Positions 35,254-44,952 of a DNA stretch of 64,000 bases are shown here, piece after piece. Location of the stretch: the NCBI RefSeq assembly GCF_000382125.1, contig NZ_KB907548.1:186001-250000 (forward strand). The letters are read 5' to 3'. Within the stretch, counting starts at the first letter, position 1. Each line of letters opens with the position of its first letter. Made by a program: the position numbers and the translations under genes. The notes under the pieces are model-generated. The model searched no databases. It was not told the origin of the DNA and saw only the letters and a program-made list of their open reading frames with translations. The DNA comes from Eudoraea adriatica DSM 19308. Its GTDB lineage: Bacteria > Bacteroidota > Bacteroidia > Flavobacteriales > Flavobacteriaceae.

Positions 35254-36663
35254 TTAGGCCGTTTCAAAAACCATCAGTTCCCTTGGGTCCGTTACCTTGC
35301 CGGTAACCGCAGCAGCAGCAGCAACTAAAGGACTGGCAAGAAGTGTTCTTGCTCCCGGCCCTTGCCTGCCTTCAAAATTCCTGTTAGATGTGCTAACGGC
35401 ATATTTACCAGCTGGAATTTTATCATCATTCATGGCCAGACAAGCAGAACAGCCCGGTTCTCTCAATTCAAATCCGGCTTCATTTAGAATATCCAACAAT
35501 CCCTCTTTTTTAATGGCGTCCTCAACTTTATGGGAACCCGGAACCAACCATGCCGTAACATTATCAGCCTTTTTTCTTCCTTTAACCAAACTGGCAAAGG
35601 CCCTGAAATCTTCAATCCTGCCATTGGTGCAACTACCAAGGAAAACAAAATCTATTTCTTTCCCCAGCATATTGTCACCTTCTTCAAAATTCATGTATTG
35701 AAGTGATTTCCTATAAGTAGAGGCACCTCCTTTAATGGCGTCAGATTTAGGGATACCACCCGATATTCCAATTCCCATACCCGGATTCGTTCCATAGGTA
35801 ATCATTGGCTCAATATCTTCACCATTGAAGGAAACTTCAAGATCAAAATTAGAATTGTCATCAGTATACAATGTATTCCAATACATCATGGCGTTGTCCC
35901 ATTCCTGGCCTTTTGGCGCAAACTCTCTGCCTTTAATATAGTCAAATGTTTTCTCATCCGGGGCAATCATACCCCCACGGGCCCCCATTTCAATGCTCAG
36001 GTTGCATACAGTCATACGTCCTTCCATTGACATCTGCCTAAAAACATCTCCGGCGTATTCCACAAAATAGCCCGTAGCACCAGAAGTACTCAATTTAGAT
36101 ATAATATAGAGGGCAACATCTTTGGGTGTAACCGCATTATTTAGTGTTCCGTTAATGGTAATGCGCATGCTTTTTGGCTTCGGTTGCATAATGCACTGGC
36201 TGGCTAAAACCATTTCTACTTCAGAGGTTCCAATACCAAATGCTATAGCACCAAAAGCGCCATGTGTTGACGTGTGTGAGTCACCACAAACAATAGTTGC
36301 GCCGGGTAACGTAATTCCATTTTCTGGCCCTATTACATGTACAATACCGTTTTTTTCATGACCCAGGCCCCAGTAAGGTATTTGGTGTTCCTTTGCGTTT
36401 TGTTCCAAAGCCCTCAATTGGTTAGCAGATAACGGATCTTTAACTGGCAAATGTTGGTTCATTGTAGGCGTGTTATGATCTGCCGTTGCAAAAGTTCGTT
36501 CCGGATATAAAACTTTGATATTCCTATTTTTTAATCCCAAAAATGCCACCGGGCTCGTTACCTCATGAACAAGATGGCGGTCAATAAATAACACATCCGG
36601 TCCATTCAATACCTTTTTAACTACATGTGAGTCCCACACTTTATCAAATAATGTTTTTTTCAT
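35254..36663 (-). CDS. leuC: 3-isopropylmalate dehydratase large subunit
   Basis: A 469-aa aconitase-family subunit holding the 4Fe-4S cluster. Cluster cysteines are in [14 protein letters not shown] and in [34 protein letters not shown] and [19 protein letters not shown] are the substrate-binding signatures. It is the first gene of the leu operon and has a well-formed promoter upstream. Confidence 0.96.
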   Translation of the reverse strand: MKKTLFDKVWDSHVVKKVLNGPDVLFIDRHLVHEVTSPVAFLGLKNRNIKVLYPERTFATADHNTPTMNQHLPVKDPLSANQLRALEQNAKEHQIPYWGLGHEKNGIVHVIGPENGITLPGATIVCGDSHTSTHGAFGAIAFGIGTSEVEMVLASQCIMQPKPKSMRITINGTLNNAVTPKDVALYIISKLSTSGATGYFVEYAGDVFRQMSMEGRMTVCNLSIEMGARGGMIAPDEKTFDYIKGREFAPKGQEWDNAMMYWNTLYTDDNSNFDLEVSFNGEDIEPMITYGTNPGMGIGISGGIPKSDAIKGGASTYRKSLQYMNFEEGDNMLGKEIDFVFLGSCTNGRIEDFRAFASLVKGRKKADNVTAWLVPGSHKVEDAIKKEGLLDILNEAGFELREPGCSACLAMNDDKIPAGKYAVSTSNRNFEGRQGPGARTLLASPLVAAAAAVTGKVTDPRELMVFETA

Positions 36664-36705
36664 AAATATTTAAATAACTAATAAATAGCTTTTTAGCACA
36701 GCTAA

Positions 36706-36733
36706 CAAATGTATGAAATACCAGCAAAATCAA
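36706..36733 (-). promoter_or_regulatory. leuCDAB promoter
   Basis: Read on the minus strand: TTG (36733-36731), 17 bp, then TACATTTG (36713-36706), a match to the Bacteroidota TTG/TAnnTTTG promoter. It lies 42 bp upstream of the leuC ATG. The intergenic region 36664-37019 (356 bp) holds this and the opposing DUF2911 promoter and no gene. Confidence 0.55.
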
Positions 36734-36907
36734 GTAAAGCAATGTGCCTTTAAATTACGATGTTCAATGAGCTTAGCTATTATATAAAATATTGGTAATC
36801 AATAATATAATAACTATATAACCACTTAATAGGTTTATGTTAATTACGGGTACTGTAGGTATATTTTCGCGGCAGGTTAAAAATTCAATGGTATTTTAGA
36901 GTATTTC

Positions 36908-36939
36908 CGGTTTAACATGGCTCGACTTCGGTTTAACAT
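36908..36939 (+). promoter_or_regulatory. 11-bp direct repeats upstream of the DUF2911 gene
   Basis: CGGTTTAACAT occurs at 36908-36918 and 36929-36939, exactly 21 bp apart, or two helical turns. The second copy ends 31 bp before TATCTTTA (36971-36978), a near-match to the -7 consensus 41 bp before the ATG at 37020. This is the position of a typical activator site. The binding factor is unknown. Confidence 0.45.
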
Positions 36940-37019
36940 TAATGTAACTAATCAATGCAAATGCTATGCCTATCTTTAAAAACATCTAACAGCTTATTAA
37001 ACAATTAAAAAACAAACTA

Positions 37020-38129
37020 ATGAAAAAAAATTACAAAAAAGCTACACTACTTTTATTTATTTCCCTAATGTTTTTTGGCTTTAATGGTATTGCACAATTG
37101 GATTTGCCGCAGGGGAGTCAGAAAGCAAAAGTTACACAGCGTATAGGGATAACTGATATCTCTATTTCTTATTCAAGACCTGCAGTGAATGACAGGGAGA
37201 TATGGGGAAAGTTAGTCCCTTATGGCATGAACAATCTGGGGTTTGGAACCGCCAAGGAATCTCCGTGGCGAGCCGGAGCAAATGAAAACACAATAATTAA
37301 ATTTTCGGATGACGTGAAGATTGAAGGGCAGCCATTGAGTGCTGGTAAATACGGACTTCATATGATTCTTCATGAGGACAACAAAGCAACTGTAATTTTT
37401 TCCAAAAACTATGAGGCCTGGGGCAGTTATTTTTACGAACCGGGTGAAGATGCATTAAGGGTTGATGTTAATACAAAGGAGATCCCCCATGTTGAACAAC
37501 TTACGTACATTTTTACTGAGGTTAATGCTAATTCTGCAATGGCTTCCTTAAACTGGGAAAAGAAACAAATACCGTTTAAAATTGAAGTTGATGTTTCTGA
37601 GATCGTACTTGCAGATATTAGACACAAACTACAGAATTCTCCTGGTTTTAGTCGGCAAACCTGGGAACAGGCCGCGAATTATTCGCTTAACAATGGCGGA
37701 GATCTTGATGAAGCGCTAAGTTGGATAGATGCAACAATTGAAGGAATGTTTTTTAGTCAAAAAACATTCAACAACCTTAGTACAAAAGCAAGAATTCTAA
37801 CAAAGCAGGGGAAAACAGCGGAAGCAGATGCCGTTATGGATGAAGCTTTGGACCTGGCAACCATATTTGAAGCCCATGGCTATGGAAGGCAATTAATTGG
37901 CCGGGGAGAAAAAGAAAAAGCAATGGAGGTTTTTAAAATGAATGCAAAAAATAATAAAGGGCAGTGGCCTGTTGATTATGGATTAGCAAGGGCTTATTCT
38001 GCAATGGGCAATTATAAAACCGCATTGAAGCATTTAAAAATTGCAGCTAAAAGAGCCCCAGACCAGCAAAATAAGGATGTAATTGCCACTAATTTAATTA
38101 AGCTTGAAAATGGGCAAGACATTAACTAA
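37020..38129 (+). CDS. Secreted DUF2911 protein with C-terminal TPR repeats
   Basis: A 369-aa exported protein. The signal peptide ends near residue 25 (LLLFISLMFFGFNGIAQ). The DUF2911 domain covers about residues 27-185: QRIGITDISISYSRPAVNDR, WRAGANENTIIKFS and YGLHMILHEDNKATVIFSKN. The rest is helical with TPR-like units (AEADAVMDEALDLA, YGRQLIGRGEKEKAMEVF, MGNYKTALKHLKIAAKRAP). DUF2911 proteins are common in Bacteroidota and of unknown role. Isolated transcription unit with a strong terminator. Confidence 0.88.
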   Translation: MKKNYKKATLLLFISLMFFGFNGIAQLDLPQGSQKAKVTQRIGITDISISYSRPAVNDREIWGKLVPYGMNNLGFGTAKESPWRAGANENTIIKFSDDVKIEGQPLSAGKYGLHMILHEDNKATVIFSKNYEAWGSYFYEPGEDALRVDVNTKEIPHVEQLTYIFTEVNANSAMASLNWEKKQIPFKIEVDVSEIVLADIRHKLQNSPGFSRQTWEQAANYSLNNGGDLDEALSWIDATIEGMFFSQKTFNNLSTKARILTKQGKTAEADAVMDEALDLATIFEAHGYGRQLIGRGEKEKAMEVFKMNAKNNKGQWPVDYGLARAYSAMGNYKTALKHLKIAAKRAPDQQNKDVIATNLIKLENGQDIN

Positions 38130-38155
38130 ATAACTCTATGAGTGGATTTAAAATC

Positions 38156-38180
38156 AAGAGCCGGATATTGTCCGGCTCTT
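38156..38180. terminator. Bidirectional hairpin terminator between DUF2911 gene and recG
   Basis: AAGAGCCGGA (38156-38165) pairs perfectly with TCCGGCTCTT (38171-38180) around a TATTG loop. It lies 27 bp after the DUF2911 stop and touches the recG stop codon, so it can serve the plus-strand gene; there is no long U tract. Confidence 0.65.
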
Positions 38181-40284
38181 AACTTATATAATTCCAGATA
38201 TTCTTGTGCTTCATTAATTGAGCATAAGTATATCTAATTTTCTTATTTTCTTCCTTCTGTAATCCTGGATCTTCATTAAGTATTTTAATGGCATAATGCC
38301 TGGCGGTTTTTAAAATATCGTTGTCTTTTACAATATCCGCTATTTTCAGATTTAGAATACCGCTTTGCTGGGTTCCCATTAGGTCTCCCGGTCCACGGAG
38401 TTTCAAGTCTACTTCGGCAATTTCAAAACCGTCATTTGTTCTGGTCATAGTTTCAAGTCTGGTTTTAGCATCTGAAGATAGCTTGTGACTGGTCATAAGG
38501 ATACAATAGCTCTGTTCTGCCCCTCGACCAACACGTCCCCTTAATTGATGCAATTGCGAAAGACCGAAGCGTTCTGCGCTCTCAATAATCATAACTGAAG
38601 CATTAGGGATGTTTACTCCTACTTCAATTACCGTTGTCGCAACCATAATTTGTGTTTCTCCTTTAACAAAACGCTCCATCTCATAATCCTTGTCTTGTGG
38701 TTTCATTTTGCCATGGACTATTGATATCTGATAATTTGGTAATGGAAAATCGCGCGCTATACTCTCATAGCCGTCCATTAAATCCTTATAGTCCAATGCT
38801 TCTGATTCCTGAATCAGCGGATAAACAATATATACTTGTCTTCCCTTTTTTATTTCATCCCTTATAAATTGAAACACTTTTAATCGGTTTTTGTCAAATC
38901 TGTGTACAGTCTTCACAGCTTTTCTGCCGGGTGGGAGTTCATCAATCACAGATATATCAAGATCTCCATAAAGGCTCATAGCCAGGGTCCTTGGAATTGG
39001 GGTAGCAGTCATTACCAGGATATGCGGAGGAACCTCATTCTTGTGCCATAATTTCGACCTTTGGGCAACACCAAACCTGTGTTGCTCATCAATTATTGCT
39101 AACCCAAGATTTTTAAATTGCACTTTATCTTCCAATACAGCATGTGTGCCTATAAGAAGGTGAAGTGTGCCATCTTCGAGCTGCTCATGAATATGCTTTC
39201 TTTCAGCCTTTTTAACTGAACCGGTAAGTAAGGCCAGATTAATGCCAATATCTCCCAGCAATTCTTTTATACTTTTGAAATGCTGATTAGCCAGAATTTC
39301 GGTCGGAGCCATTAGGCAAGCCTGATAACCATTATCCAAAGCCAATAAAATAGTCATTAAAGCCACAACTGTTTTACCAGATCCTACATCCCCTTGTAAA
39401 AGGCGGTTCATTTGAGCTTTACTCCCCAGGTCTGCCCTTATTTCCTTAATGACTTTCTTTTGGGCAGAAGTAAGTTCAAAAGGCAAATGGTCTTTGTAAA
39501 ATTTGTTAAACAGCTTACCTACATTTTTAAAAGGATAACCCTTTATTTTTTGTTTTCTAATTAATTTCTTTGAAATGAGCTGCAGCTGGATGTAAAATAA
39601 TTCTTCATATTTAAGCCGGAATTGCGCTTTAGACAATAATTTAAGGTCCTTGGGAAAGTGTATATTAAACATGGCCTCCTTTTTAGAAATCAACCGGAGT
39701 TCATTTATAAGGGCAGGGGAGAGGGTCTCCCTAAACTCTCCCTTTGTTTCCAGAAATAATTGTTGCATTAATTTACTGACCACCCTGTTTGTAATACCCC
39801 TGGCACTTAGTTTTTCCGTTGAGGGATAAATAGGTTGCAATGATACTCTTATTCCTTTTTCATGCTCTGCGAGCAATTCCATATCTGGGTGTGGCATAGA
39901 AAATTTACCATTAAACCAATTGGTTCTTCCAAAAATGACATAGGGTGTATTCAACTTGATATTTTCCCGTATCCATTTCTGTCCGCGGAACCATACCAGT
40001 TCCATTTCCCCCGTATCGTCCAGAAACGTAGCGACTAAACGGTTTCCTTTTTTTTGCTCGACCGTTTTAATATGGATGACTTTACCAATAATTTGAACAT
40101 CCGCATTTCCTCTTTGCAACTCATTGATTTTATAATACCTTGTTTTATCAATATATCGGTTGGGAAAAAGATTAATCAAATCCTGATAAGTCACTATCCC
40201 TAATTCAGACTTCAGTATTTCAGACCTGTTTGGCCCAACACCTTTTAAATAAGTGACCGGAGTTTGGAGATAGTTCTCATTCAT
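38179..40284 (-). CDS. recG: ATP-dependent DNA helicase RecG
   Basis: A 701-aa branch-migration helicase that reverses stalled replication forks and processes Holliday junctions. The N-terminal wedge/OB domain (about residues 1-260) includes the VTYLKGVGPNRSEIL start. The SF2 motifs are all present: RLLQGDVGSGKTVVALM (I), AIIDEQHRFGVAQR (II), MTATPIPRTLAMSLYGDLDI (III), VATTVIEVGVNIPNA (V) and LHQLRGRVGRGAEQSYC (VI). Length is normal. Divergent from the M1 peptidase gene. Confidence 0.96.
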   Translation of the reverse strand: MNENYLQTPVTYLKGVGPNRSEILKSELGIVTYQDLINLFPNRYIDKTRYYKINELQRGNADVQIIGKVIHIKTVEQKKGNRLVATFLDDTGEMELVWFRGQKWIRENIKLNTPYVIFGRTNWFNGKFSMPHPDMELLAEHEKGIRVSLQPIYPSTEKLSARGITNRVVSKLMQQLFLETKGEFRETLSPALINELRLISKKEAMFNIHFPKDLKLLSKAQFRLKYEELFYIQLQLISKKLIRKQKIKGYPFKNVGKLFNKFYKDHLPFELTSAQKKVIKEIRADLGSKAQMNRLLQGDVGSGKTVVALMTILLALDNGYQACLMAPTEILANQHFKSIKELLGDIGINLALLTGSVKKAERKHIHEQLEDGTLHLLIGTHAVLEDKVQFKNLGLAIIDEQHRFGVAQRSKLWHKNEVPPHILVMTATPIPRTLAMSLYGDLDISVIDELPPGRKAVKTVHRFDKNRLKVFQFIRDEIKKGRQVYIVYPLIQESEALDYKDLMDGYESIARDFPLPNYQISIVHGKMKPQDKDYEMERFVKGETQIMVATTVIEVGVNIPNASVMIIESAERFGLSQLHQLRGRVGRGAEQSYCILMTSHKLSSDAKTRLETMTRTNDGFEIAEVDLKLRGPGDLMGTQQSGILNLKIADIVKDNDILKTARHYAIKILNEDPGLQKEENKKIRYTYAQLMKHKNIWNYIS

Positions 40285-40332
40285 AGAGCGAAAATAACTG
40301 TTACGGCATAATACTGCAATACCGCAAATTGC

Positions 40333-40340
40333 TAAATTTG
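40333..40340 (+). promoter_or_regulatory. Promoter -7 element of the M1 peptidase-patatin pair
   Basis: TAAATTTG matches TAnnTTTG and lies 25 bp before the ATG at 40366. There is no clear TTG -33 box. Confidence 0.4.
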
Positions 40341-40365
40341 GTCAGAGAATAGTTAATTATCTACT

Positions 40366-42456
40366 ATGAACTTTATTAATTCACTTTTAGCATTTCTTTT
40401 TTCGGGCTTTATGTTTAGTCAGGCTCAACCCTCAGTAGATTTTTATAGAGCAGCTATTCATATAATTCCCGATTCTTCGGATAAAAGTTTAAATGGCGAG
40501 GTAACCTATTGGTTTAATGTTCTGGAGAAGACAGATTCAGTTTTTTTAGACGCAAAAAATATGAAATTTTCCTCTGTATTGGTTAATGGTAAAAAAGTTC
40601 ATCATACAAATACAAAGGATAGAATAGTTCTTTATAAAAAACTCAAAGCAGGTAAATCGTATAACTTAACTCTGGACTATTACACAATTCCCAAGCAAAC
40701 GGTTTACTTTCTGGGTTGGGAAGATTCCATTTCAAATAATAATCAAATATGGACGCAGGGCCAGGGAAAATATACAAGTCATTGGCTCCCTAGTTTTGAT
40801 GATATGAACGAGAAGGTTGAGTTTGATCTCAAACTCACTTTTGACAAGGACTATGAAGTAATTGCTAATGGAAAATTAAAGGATACATATTTAAAGGATT
40901 CACTTAAAACCTGGTTTTTTGATATGAAAAGCCCAATGAGTAGTTATCTTCTGGCTTTTGCCATAGGGCAATACGACCGTAAGAAACTTATAGCTAAAAA
41001 TGGAATACCTATGGAGCTTTATTATTATCCATGGGATAGCTTAAAAGTGGAGCCTACCTACAGGTATACCAGCGAAATATTTGATTTCCTATCGGAAGAG
41101 ATCGGGATTGACTATCCGTGGCAAAATTACAAACAGATACCTGTTCGTGATTTTTTATATGCAGGGATGGAAAATACAGGTACTACTATTTTTTCTGATG
41201 CATACATAATAGACAGTATAGATTTTATAGATAAGAATTATGTAAATGTGAATGCTCATGAAATGGCGCACCAGTGGTTTGGAAATCTGGTTACAGAAAC
41301 GGACAGTAATCATCACTGGCTCCATGAGGGCTTTGCATCGTACTACGCCCTGCTCGCAGAAAAAGAACTATTTGGCAACGATTATTTTTATTGGAAACTT
41401 TACGAATCTGCCAAACGGGTTCAACGCTTAAACAACCAGGGGAAAGGAGAAGCGTTGACAGATCCAAAAGCAAGTAGTTTGACATTTTATGAAAAAGGGG
41501 CCCTGGCCCTTCATGTATTGCGAATAAAAGTTGGCGATAAGTTTTTTAAACAAGGTATAATGGCCTATCTTAAAAAATATCAGTTTTCAAATGTCACAAT
41601 ATCGGATTTTATCTCAGAGATGGAATTGGCAAGCGAATCAGACCTGGATGAATTTGTGCAAACCTGGCTGAAAGACACACAATTTCCATTTGAGGAGTTA
41701 AAATTAATGCTTGCATCATCTTCTGCAGATTTGCAAACCTATTTTAATCTTCAAACTGAATTAATGTCGAGTAATGCGGGGAATGAAGAAATTATAAGTA
41801 AGGTATGGCGTAGTGATTTATCGTCCGGGTTAAGACAAAATATCATCTTAGACTATCATAAATCCTTATCTGAAAGCTTTATCACGGATGCTTTTGATAC
41901 AAAAGATTTGAAGATAAGGCAGTCTTTATGTATTACAACGGATAGAATACCTTCAGGCTTAAAAAAACAATTTGAAACTTTATTGGAAGATAAAAGTTAT
42001 ATTACAATTGAAAATGCGCTATACCGTTTGTGGGTATCCTTTCCGGAAGACAGAATAGCCTATTTGGAAAAAACCAAAGGTATCATTGGTCTTCCTGATA
42101 AAAATGTCCGTATGTTATGGTTGTTATTGGCAGTATTAACACGAGATTATTTAAGAGAAGCACAGAAGACAAATTATACCGGGGAATTATTCGGGTATAC
42201 TTCTATGATTAATCCTTTTGAGGTAAGGCAAAATGCATTTTCCCTGATTTCTGAGGTTTTTCCTTTGACAGATCAAAACCTGAAAGATTTGGTAAATGCA
42301 TCGGTTCATCATTCATGGCAATTCAGAAATTTCGCCAGGAACCTTATAGAAAAGTTATTGAAAGATGACAAACAAAAACAACGATTACTCGAATTGTCAA
42401 AAGAACTAAAGGGAAAAGAATTGCGTTATATACAAAGTAAAATGGAAGTAGAATGA
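40366..42456 (+). CDS. M1-family metallopeptidase (exported aminopeptidase)
   Basis: A 696-aa zinc aminopeptidase. A signal peptide (SLLAFLFSGFMFSQ) precedes the N-terminal beta domain. The exopeptidase motif is GMEN at 267-270 and the zinc site HEMAHQWFGN at 298-307, with the third ligand Glu321 in HEGFASYY. The C-terminal half is helical (HEAT-like). It probably trims peptides in the periplasm. Its stop overlaps the patatin start by 4 bp (ATGA). The site is complete, unlike the M1-like protein at 57573-60410. Confidence 0.92.
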   Translation: MNFINSLLAFLFSGFMFSQAQPSVDFYRAAIHIIPDSSDKSLNGEVTYWFNVLEKTDSVFLDAKNMKFSSVLVNGKKVHHTNTKDRIVLYKKLKAGKSYNLTLDYYTIPKQTVYFLGWEDSISNNNQIWTQGQGKYTSHWLPSFDDMNEKVEFDLKLTFDKDYEVIANGKLKDTYLKDSLKTWFFDMKSPMSSYLLAFAIGQYDRKKLIAKNGIPMELYYYPWDSLKVEPTYRYTSEIFDFLSEEIGIDYPWQNYKQIPVRDFLYAGMENTGTTIFSDAYIIDSIDFIDKNYVNVNAHEMAHQWFGNLVTETDSNHHWLHEGFASYYALLAEKELFGNDYFYWKLYESAKRVQRLNNQGKGEALTDPKASSLTFYEKGALALHVLRIKVGDKFFKQGIMAYLKKYQFSNVTISDFISEMELASESDLDEFVQTWLKDTQFPFEELKLMLASSSADLQTYFNLQTELMSSNAGNEEIISKVWRSDLSSGLRQNIILDYHKSLSESFITDAFDTKDLKIRQSLCITTDRIPSGLKKQFETLLEDKSYITIENALYRLWVSFPEDRIAYLEKTKGIIGLPDKNVRMLWLLLAVLTRDYLREAQKTNYTGELFGYTSMINPFEVRQNAFSLISEVFPLTDQNLKDLVNASVHHSWQFRNFARNLIEKLLKDDKQKQRLLELSKELKGKELRYIQSKMEVE

Positions 42457-43361
42457 GAGCTTTAGTAATATCCGGTGGAGGTAGCAAGGGCGCTTTTGCC
42501 GGCGGCGTTGCCCAATACCTGATGCAGGAACTAAATCATAAATACGACCTCTTTCTCGGAACATCAACCGGAAGCTTGCTTATTTCACACCTGGCAATGC
42601 AAAAGATTGAAAAAATTAAAGAAGTTTATACCTCAGTAGATCAGGACAGCATCTTCAGTAATTGTCCATTTGTAATTCAAAAAAAATATGGCGTTGCCAA
42701 TATTGGTATCAACCATTGGAATGTGCTGAAGAATTTCTACAAGGGAAGCCGAACCTTTGGGGAGAGCCATAATTTATTGAAGCTTATAAAAAATACATTA
42801 ACACCTGAGGAATTTGAAATTCTTAAATCTGATCAGAAAGATATAGTAGTTACAGTATCCAATCTCTCTTTAAATACCGTAGAATATAAGTCTATTAAGG
42901 ATTTTGAGTACGATGATTTTTGTGAATGGATTTGGATTTCATGCAATTACACACCTTTCATGAGCCTGGTCCGAAAAGCAGGATGCGAATATGCTGATGG
43001 AGGCCTTGGAAGTATGGTTCCTATTGAAGAAGCGATTATGAGAGGTGCTACAGAGGTAGATGCAATTATTTTGCATACTGAAGTGACTCATTTTAACAGG
43101 ATGCCCTCTAAAAATGCGTTTTCACTACTTACCAGTATGTTTGCATTTATGTTAGATAGAATTGAACGTCAGAATATCCGGATTGGTAAGTTCGTTGCCA
43201 ATAATAACAATGCAATAATCAATTTTTATTATACACCAACCGTATTAACAACAAATTCACTAATCTTCGACAAAGAGAAAATGACTTCCTGGTGGGAAAA
43301 AGGTTATGATTTTGCAAGAACTAAAAATGTGGAACTAAGTGCTATTGAACCGGAACAATAA
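42453..43361 (+). CDS. Patatin-like phospholipase
   Basis: A 302-aa lipid acyl hydrolase. The oxyanion loop GGGSKGAFAGG is at residues 8-18, the nucleophile elbow GTSTG at 36-40 (Ser38), and the catalytic Asp lies in ADGGLGSMVP. There is no signal peptide, so it probably acts on phospholipids at the inner face of the membrane. Its start codon overlaps the M1 peptidase stop, implying translational coupling with an exported enzyme, though the functional link is unclear. Confidence 0.9.
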   Translation: MRALVISGGGSKGAFAGGVAQYLMQELNHKYDLFLGTSTGSLLISHLAMQKIEKIKEVYTSVDQDSIFSNCPFVIQKKYGVANIGINHWNVLKNFYKGSRTFGESHNLLKLIKNTLTPEEFEILKSDQKDIVVTVSNLSLNTVEYKSIKDFEYDDFCEWIWISCNYTPFMSLVRKAGCEYADGGLGSMVPIEEAIMRGATEVDAIILHTEVTHFNRMPSKNAFSLLTSMFAFMLDRIERQNIRIGKFVANNNNAIINFYYTPTVLTTNSLIFDKEKMTSWWEKGYDFARTKNVELSAIEPEQ

Positions 43362-43380
43362 TTTATATACTATCAGAAAA

Positions 43381-43899
43381 TTACCAGATTTCTCCAATTT
43401 CCTTTTTTACAAAGGCGAGCGCCGTTGCAGAAGGAGATTGTTTTTCCATAGTTTCATTTAGAATGTCTTCACGCAATTTATCAGCAGAGTCAGATTCAGA
43501 CATACCGGCTTTTCTTATAGCTTGAATGGTTGCGTTTTTAGCAGCCTTTATAATATTCCAACAATCGTCACTCATGTAGATCTGTTGGGATAAATTGTGA
43601 TCGAATTCGTTTTCAATAGTCCGGATCAATAATTGTTCATATGCATTTTTATCCGCAGATTTTGGTCTTACTCTTACTACAAGACTTGGTATTGCGATGC
43701 GTTCTAAAAACAGAGCCATACGCTCATAGGCCTGTAAGCGTATCGGCATGGCATTTTTTTGAGAATCTTTATGAAGTAAAAACCTTCTGCGACCTTCCTC
43801 ATTTCTTGTATGTAATCTAAAGAAATAGAAAGCTACGGCTCCCGTAACCACAGCAGGCAATAAAAATGCGAAAAGTTGAAAAATTCCGTCCCCAGTCAT
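43381..43899 (-). CDS. Membrane-anchored conserved hypothetical protein
   Basis: A 172-aa protein with one N-terminal helix (FQLFAFLLPAVVTGAVAFYF) and a cytoplasmic, Arg/Lys-rich then helical domain (RLQAYERMALFLERIAIPSL, ENEFDHNLSQQIYMSDDCW). I recognise it as a conserved Bacteroidota type, annotated only as a domain of unknown function. It converges with the patatin gene; 19 bp separate the stops. No function is proposed. Confidence 0.7.
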   Translation of the reverse strand: MTGDGIFQLFAFLLPAVVTGAVAFYFFRLHTRNEEGRRRFLLHKDSQKNAMPIRLQAYERMALFLERIAIPSLVVRVRPKSADKNAYEQLLIRTIENEFDHNLSQQIYMSDDCWNIIKAAKNATIQAIRKAGMSESDSADKLREDILNETMEKQSPSATALAFVKKEIGEIW

Positions 43900-44017
43900 G
43901 TTTTGGTAATTTAGTTTGGTTTATGGATGTAGAACGCTAGAATATTCAAAAAATTATAGCTATGTTTTTATCTCTTTAAGCAAGCTGTATTTAAACAATG
44001 CAAGAGCATGCCTGCTT

Positions 44018-44791
44018 TTATTTCTTCATATTTTGTCTTAACCTTAGGTAGAACAAATTAAAGTCGGGATGTAGCCTGATAAACAAAGATTTAGCCAGAT
44101 CGGTTTTTCTGGACACTCCGATTCTTTCTGGCTTTATTTCAGCCGTATTTCCGATAATGGCAGTGACAGCCGCAGCCTTAGAATATACATTTTCCCAGCT
44201 GTTATCATCCTCTGTGTGGAATTCAAGGGTTACAGCCATTTCAGGATTTGCCTTAACAACTCCGGCTATTTTGTTGAGTATTTCGGTAGCAGCTCCATCT
44301 AGTATAATACTGTTTGGGTCAGCACCAAACAAAGTGGTATTATCAAGGATTACCGTTACGGCACCACTTTCTACTTTAATATTTGCGTTTTCACCAAGTG
44401 TTTGCTTGAAATTAGTAAGTACCAGTAAAGAAATTGAATCATTGCTAGTCAAAGCGTCATTAATAAACTTCAACTCTCCTTCTTTCTTCCTCAGGGCCTC
44501 CATGACAACACTAAGCTTGTCCTGTCTTTGACTAGCCTGCCCCGTAAAGTTATTTAGATTTTCCAGTAATGTAGCGTTATTCTCTTCCAGACCTTTCAAT
44601 TGGCTTTCAAAGGAATCTGCTCTGGCCTGGCTTATTTTTTCATTTTTTTTAGATTCTATAAGTTCAGCCTTAATACTTTCCAATTCGGCATTCAAACTGT
44701 TAACCTGGGCTATAAGTTCCTTCTTATTCTGAGCGTGCAACGTACTTCCAAGCAGCAATAAAAAAACTAATGATAGCGTAATTCTAATCAT
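44018..44791 (-). CDS. Degenerate OmpA-like protein with coiled coil
   Basis: A 257-aa exported protein: signal peptide (LVFLLLLGSTLHAQ), a coiled coil over about residues 24-110 (LIAQVNSLNAELESIKAELI), then an OmpA-like domain. It parallels the OmpA lipoprotein at 50965-51816 segment by segment (NDALTSNDSISLLVLTNFKQ against NAITRRDSVNLALVQSLKG). The peptidoglycan-binding residues are gone, however: GHTDD reads FHTED, and the later NRR is absent. The mature start has no lipobox Cys. It is probably a soluble periplasmic paralogue that no longer binds meso-DAP; function unknown. Confidence 0.75.
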   Translation of the reverse strand: MIRITLSLVFLLLLGSTLHAQNKKELIAQVNSLNAELESIKAELIESKKNEKISQARADSFESQLKGLEENNATLLENLNNFTGQASQRQDKLSVVMEALRKKEGELKFINDALTSNDSISLLVLTNFKQTLGENANIKVESGAVTVILDNTTLFGADPNSIILDGAATEILNKIAGVVKANPEMAVTLEFHTEDDNSWENVYSKAAAVTAIIGNTAEIKPERIGVSRKTDLAKSLFIRLHPDFNLFYLRLRQNMKK

Positions 44792-44952
44792 GGATATTAT
44801 AAATTAATTATAAAACAGGAATATATTTTTCTTTAAATGAAACACAAAAATAGTCTATTTAAATATTTACCAATTTGTCTTTGTGAATTAATTGTATTTC
44901 AAAACAGGTAAGTTATCCAAATAATGTTTTATTCTTTACCGTTGAAATTATT

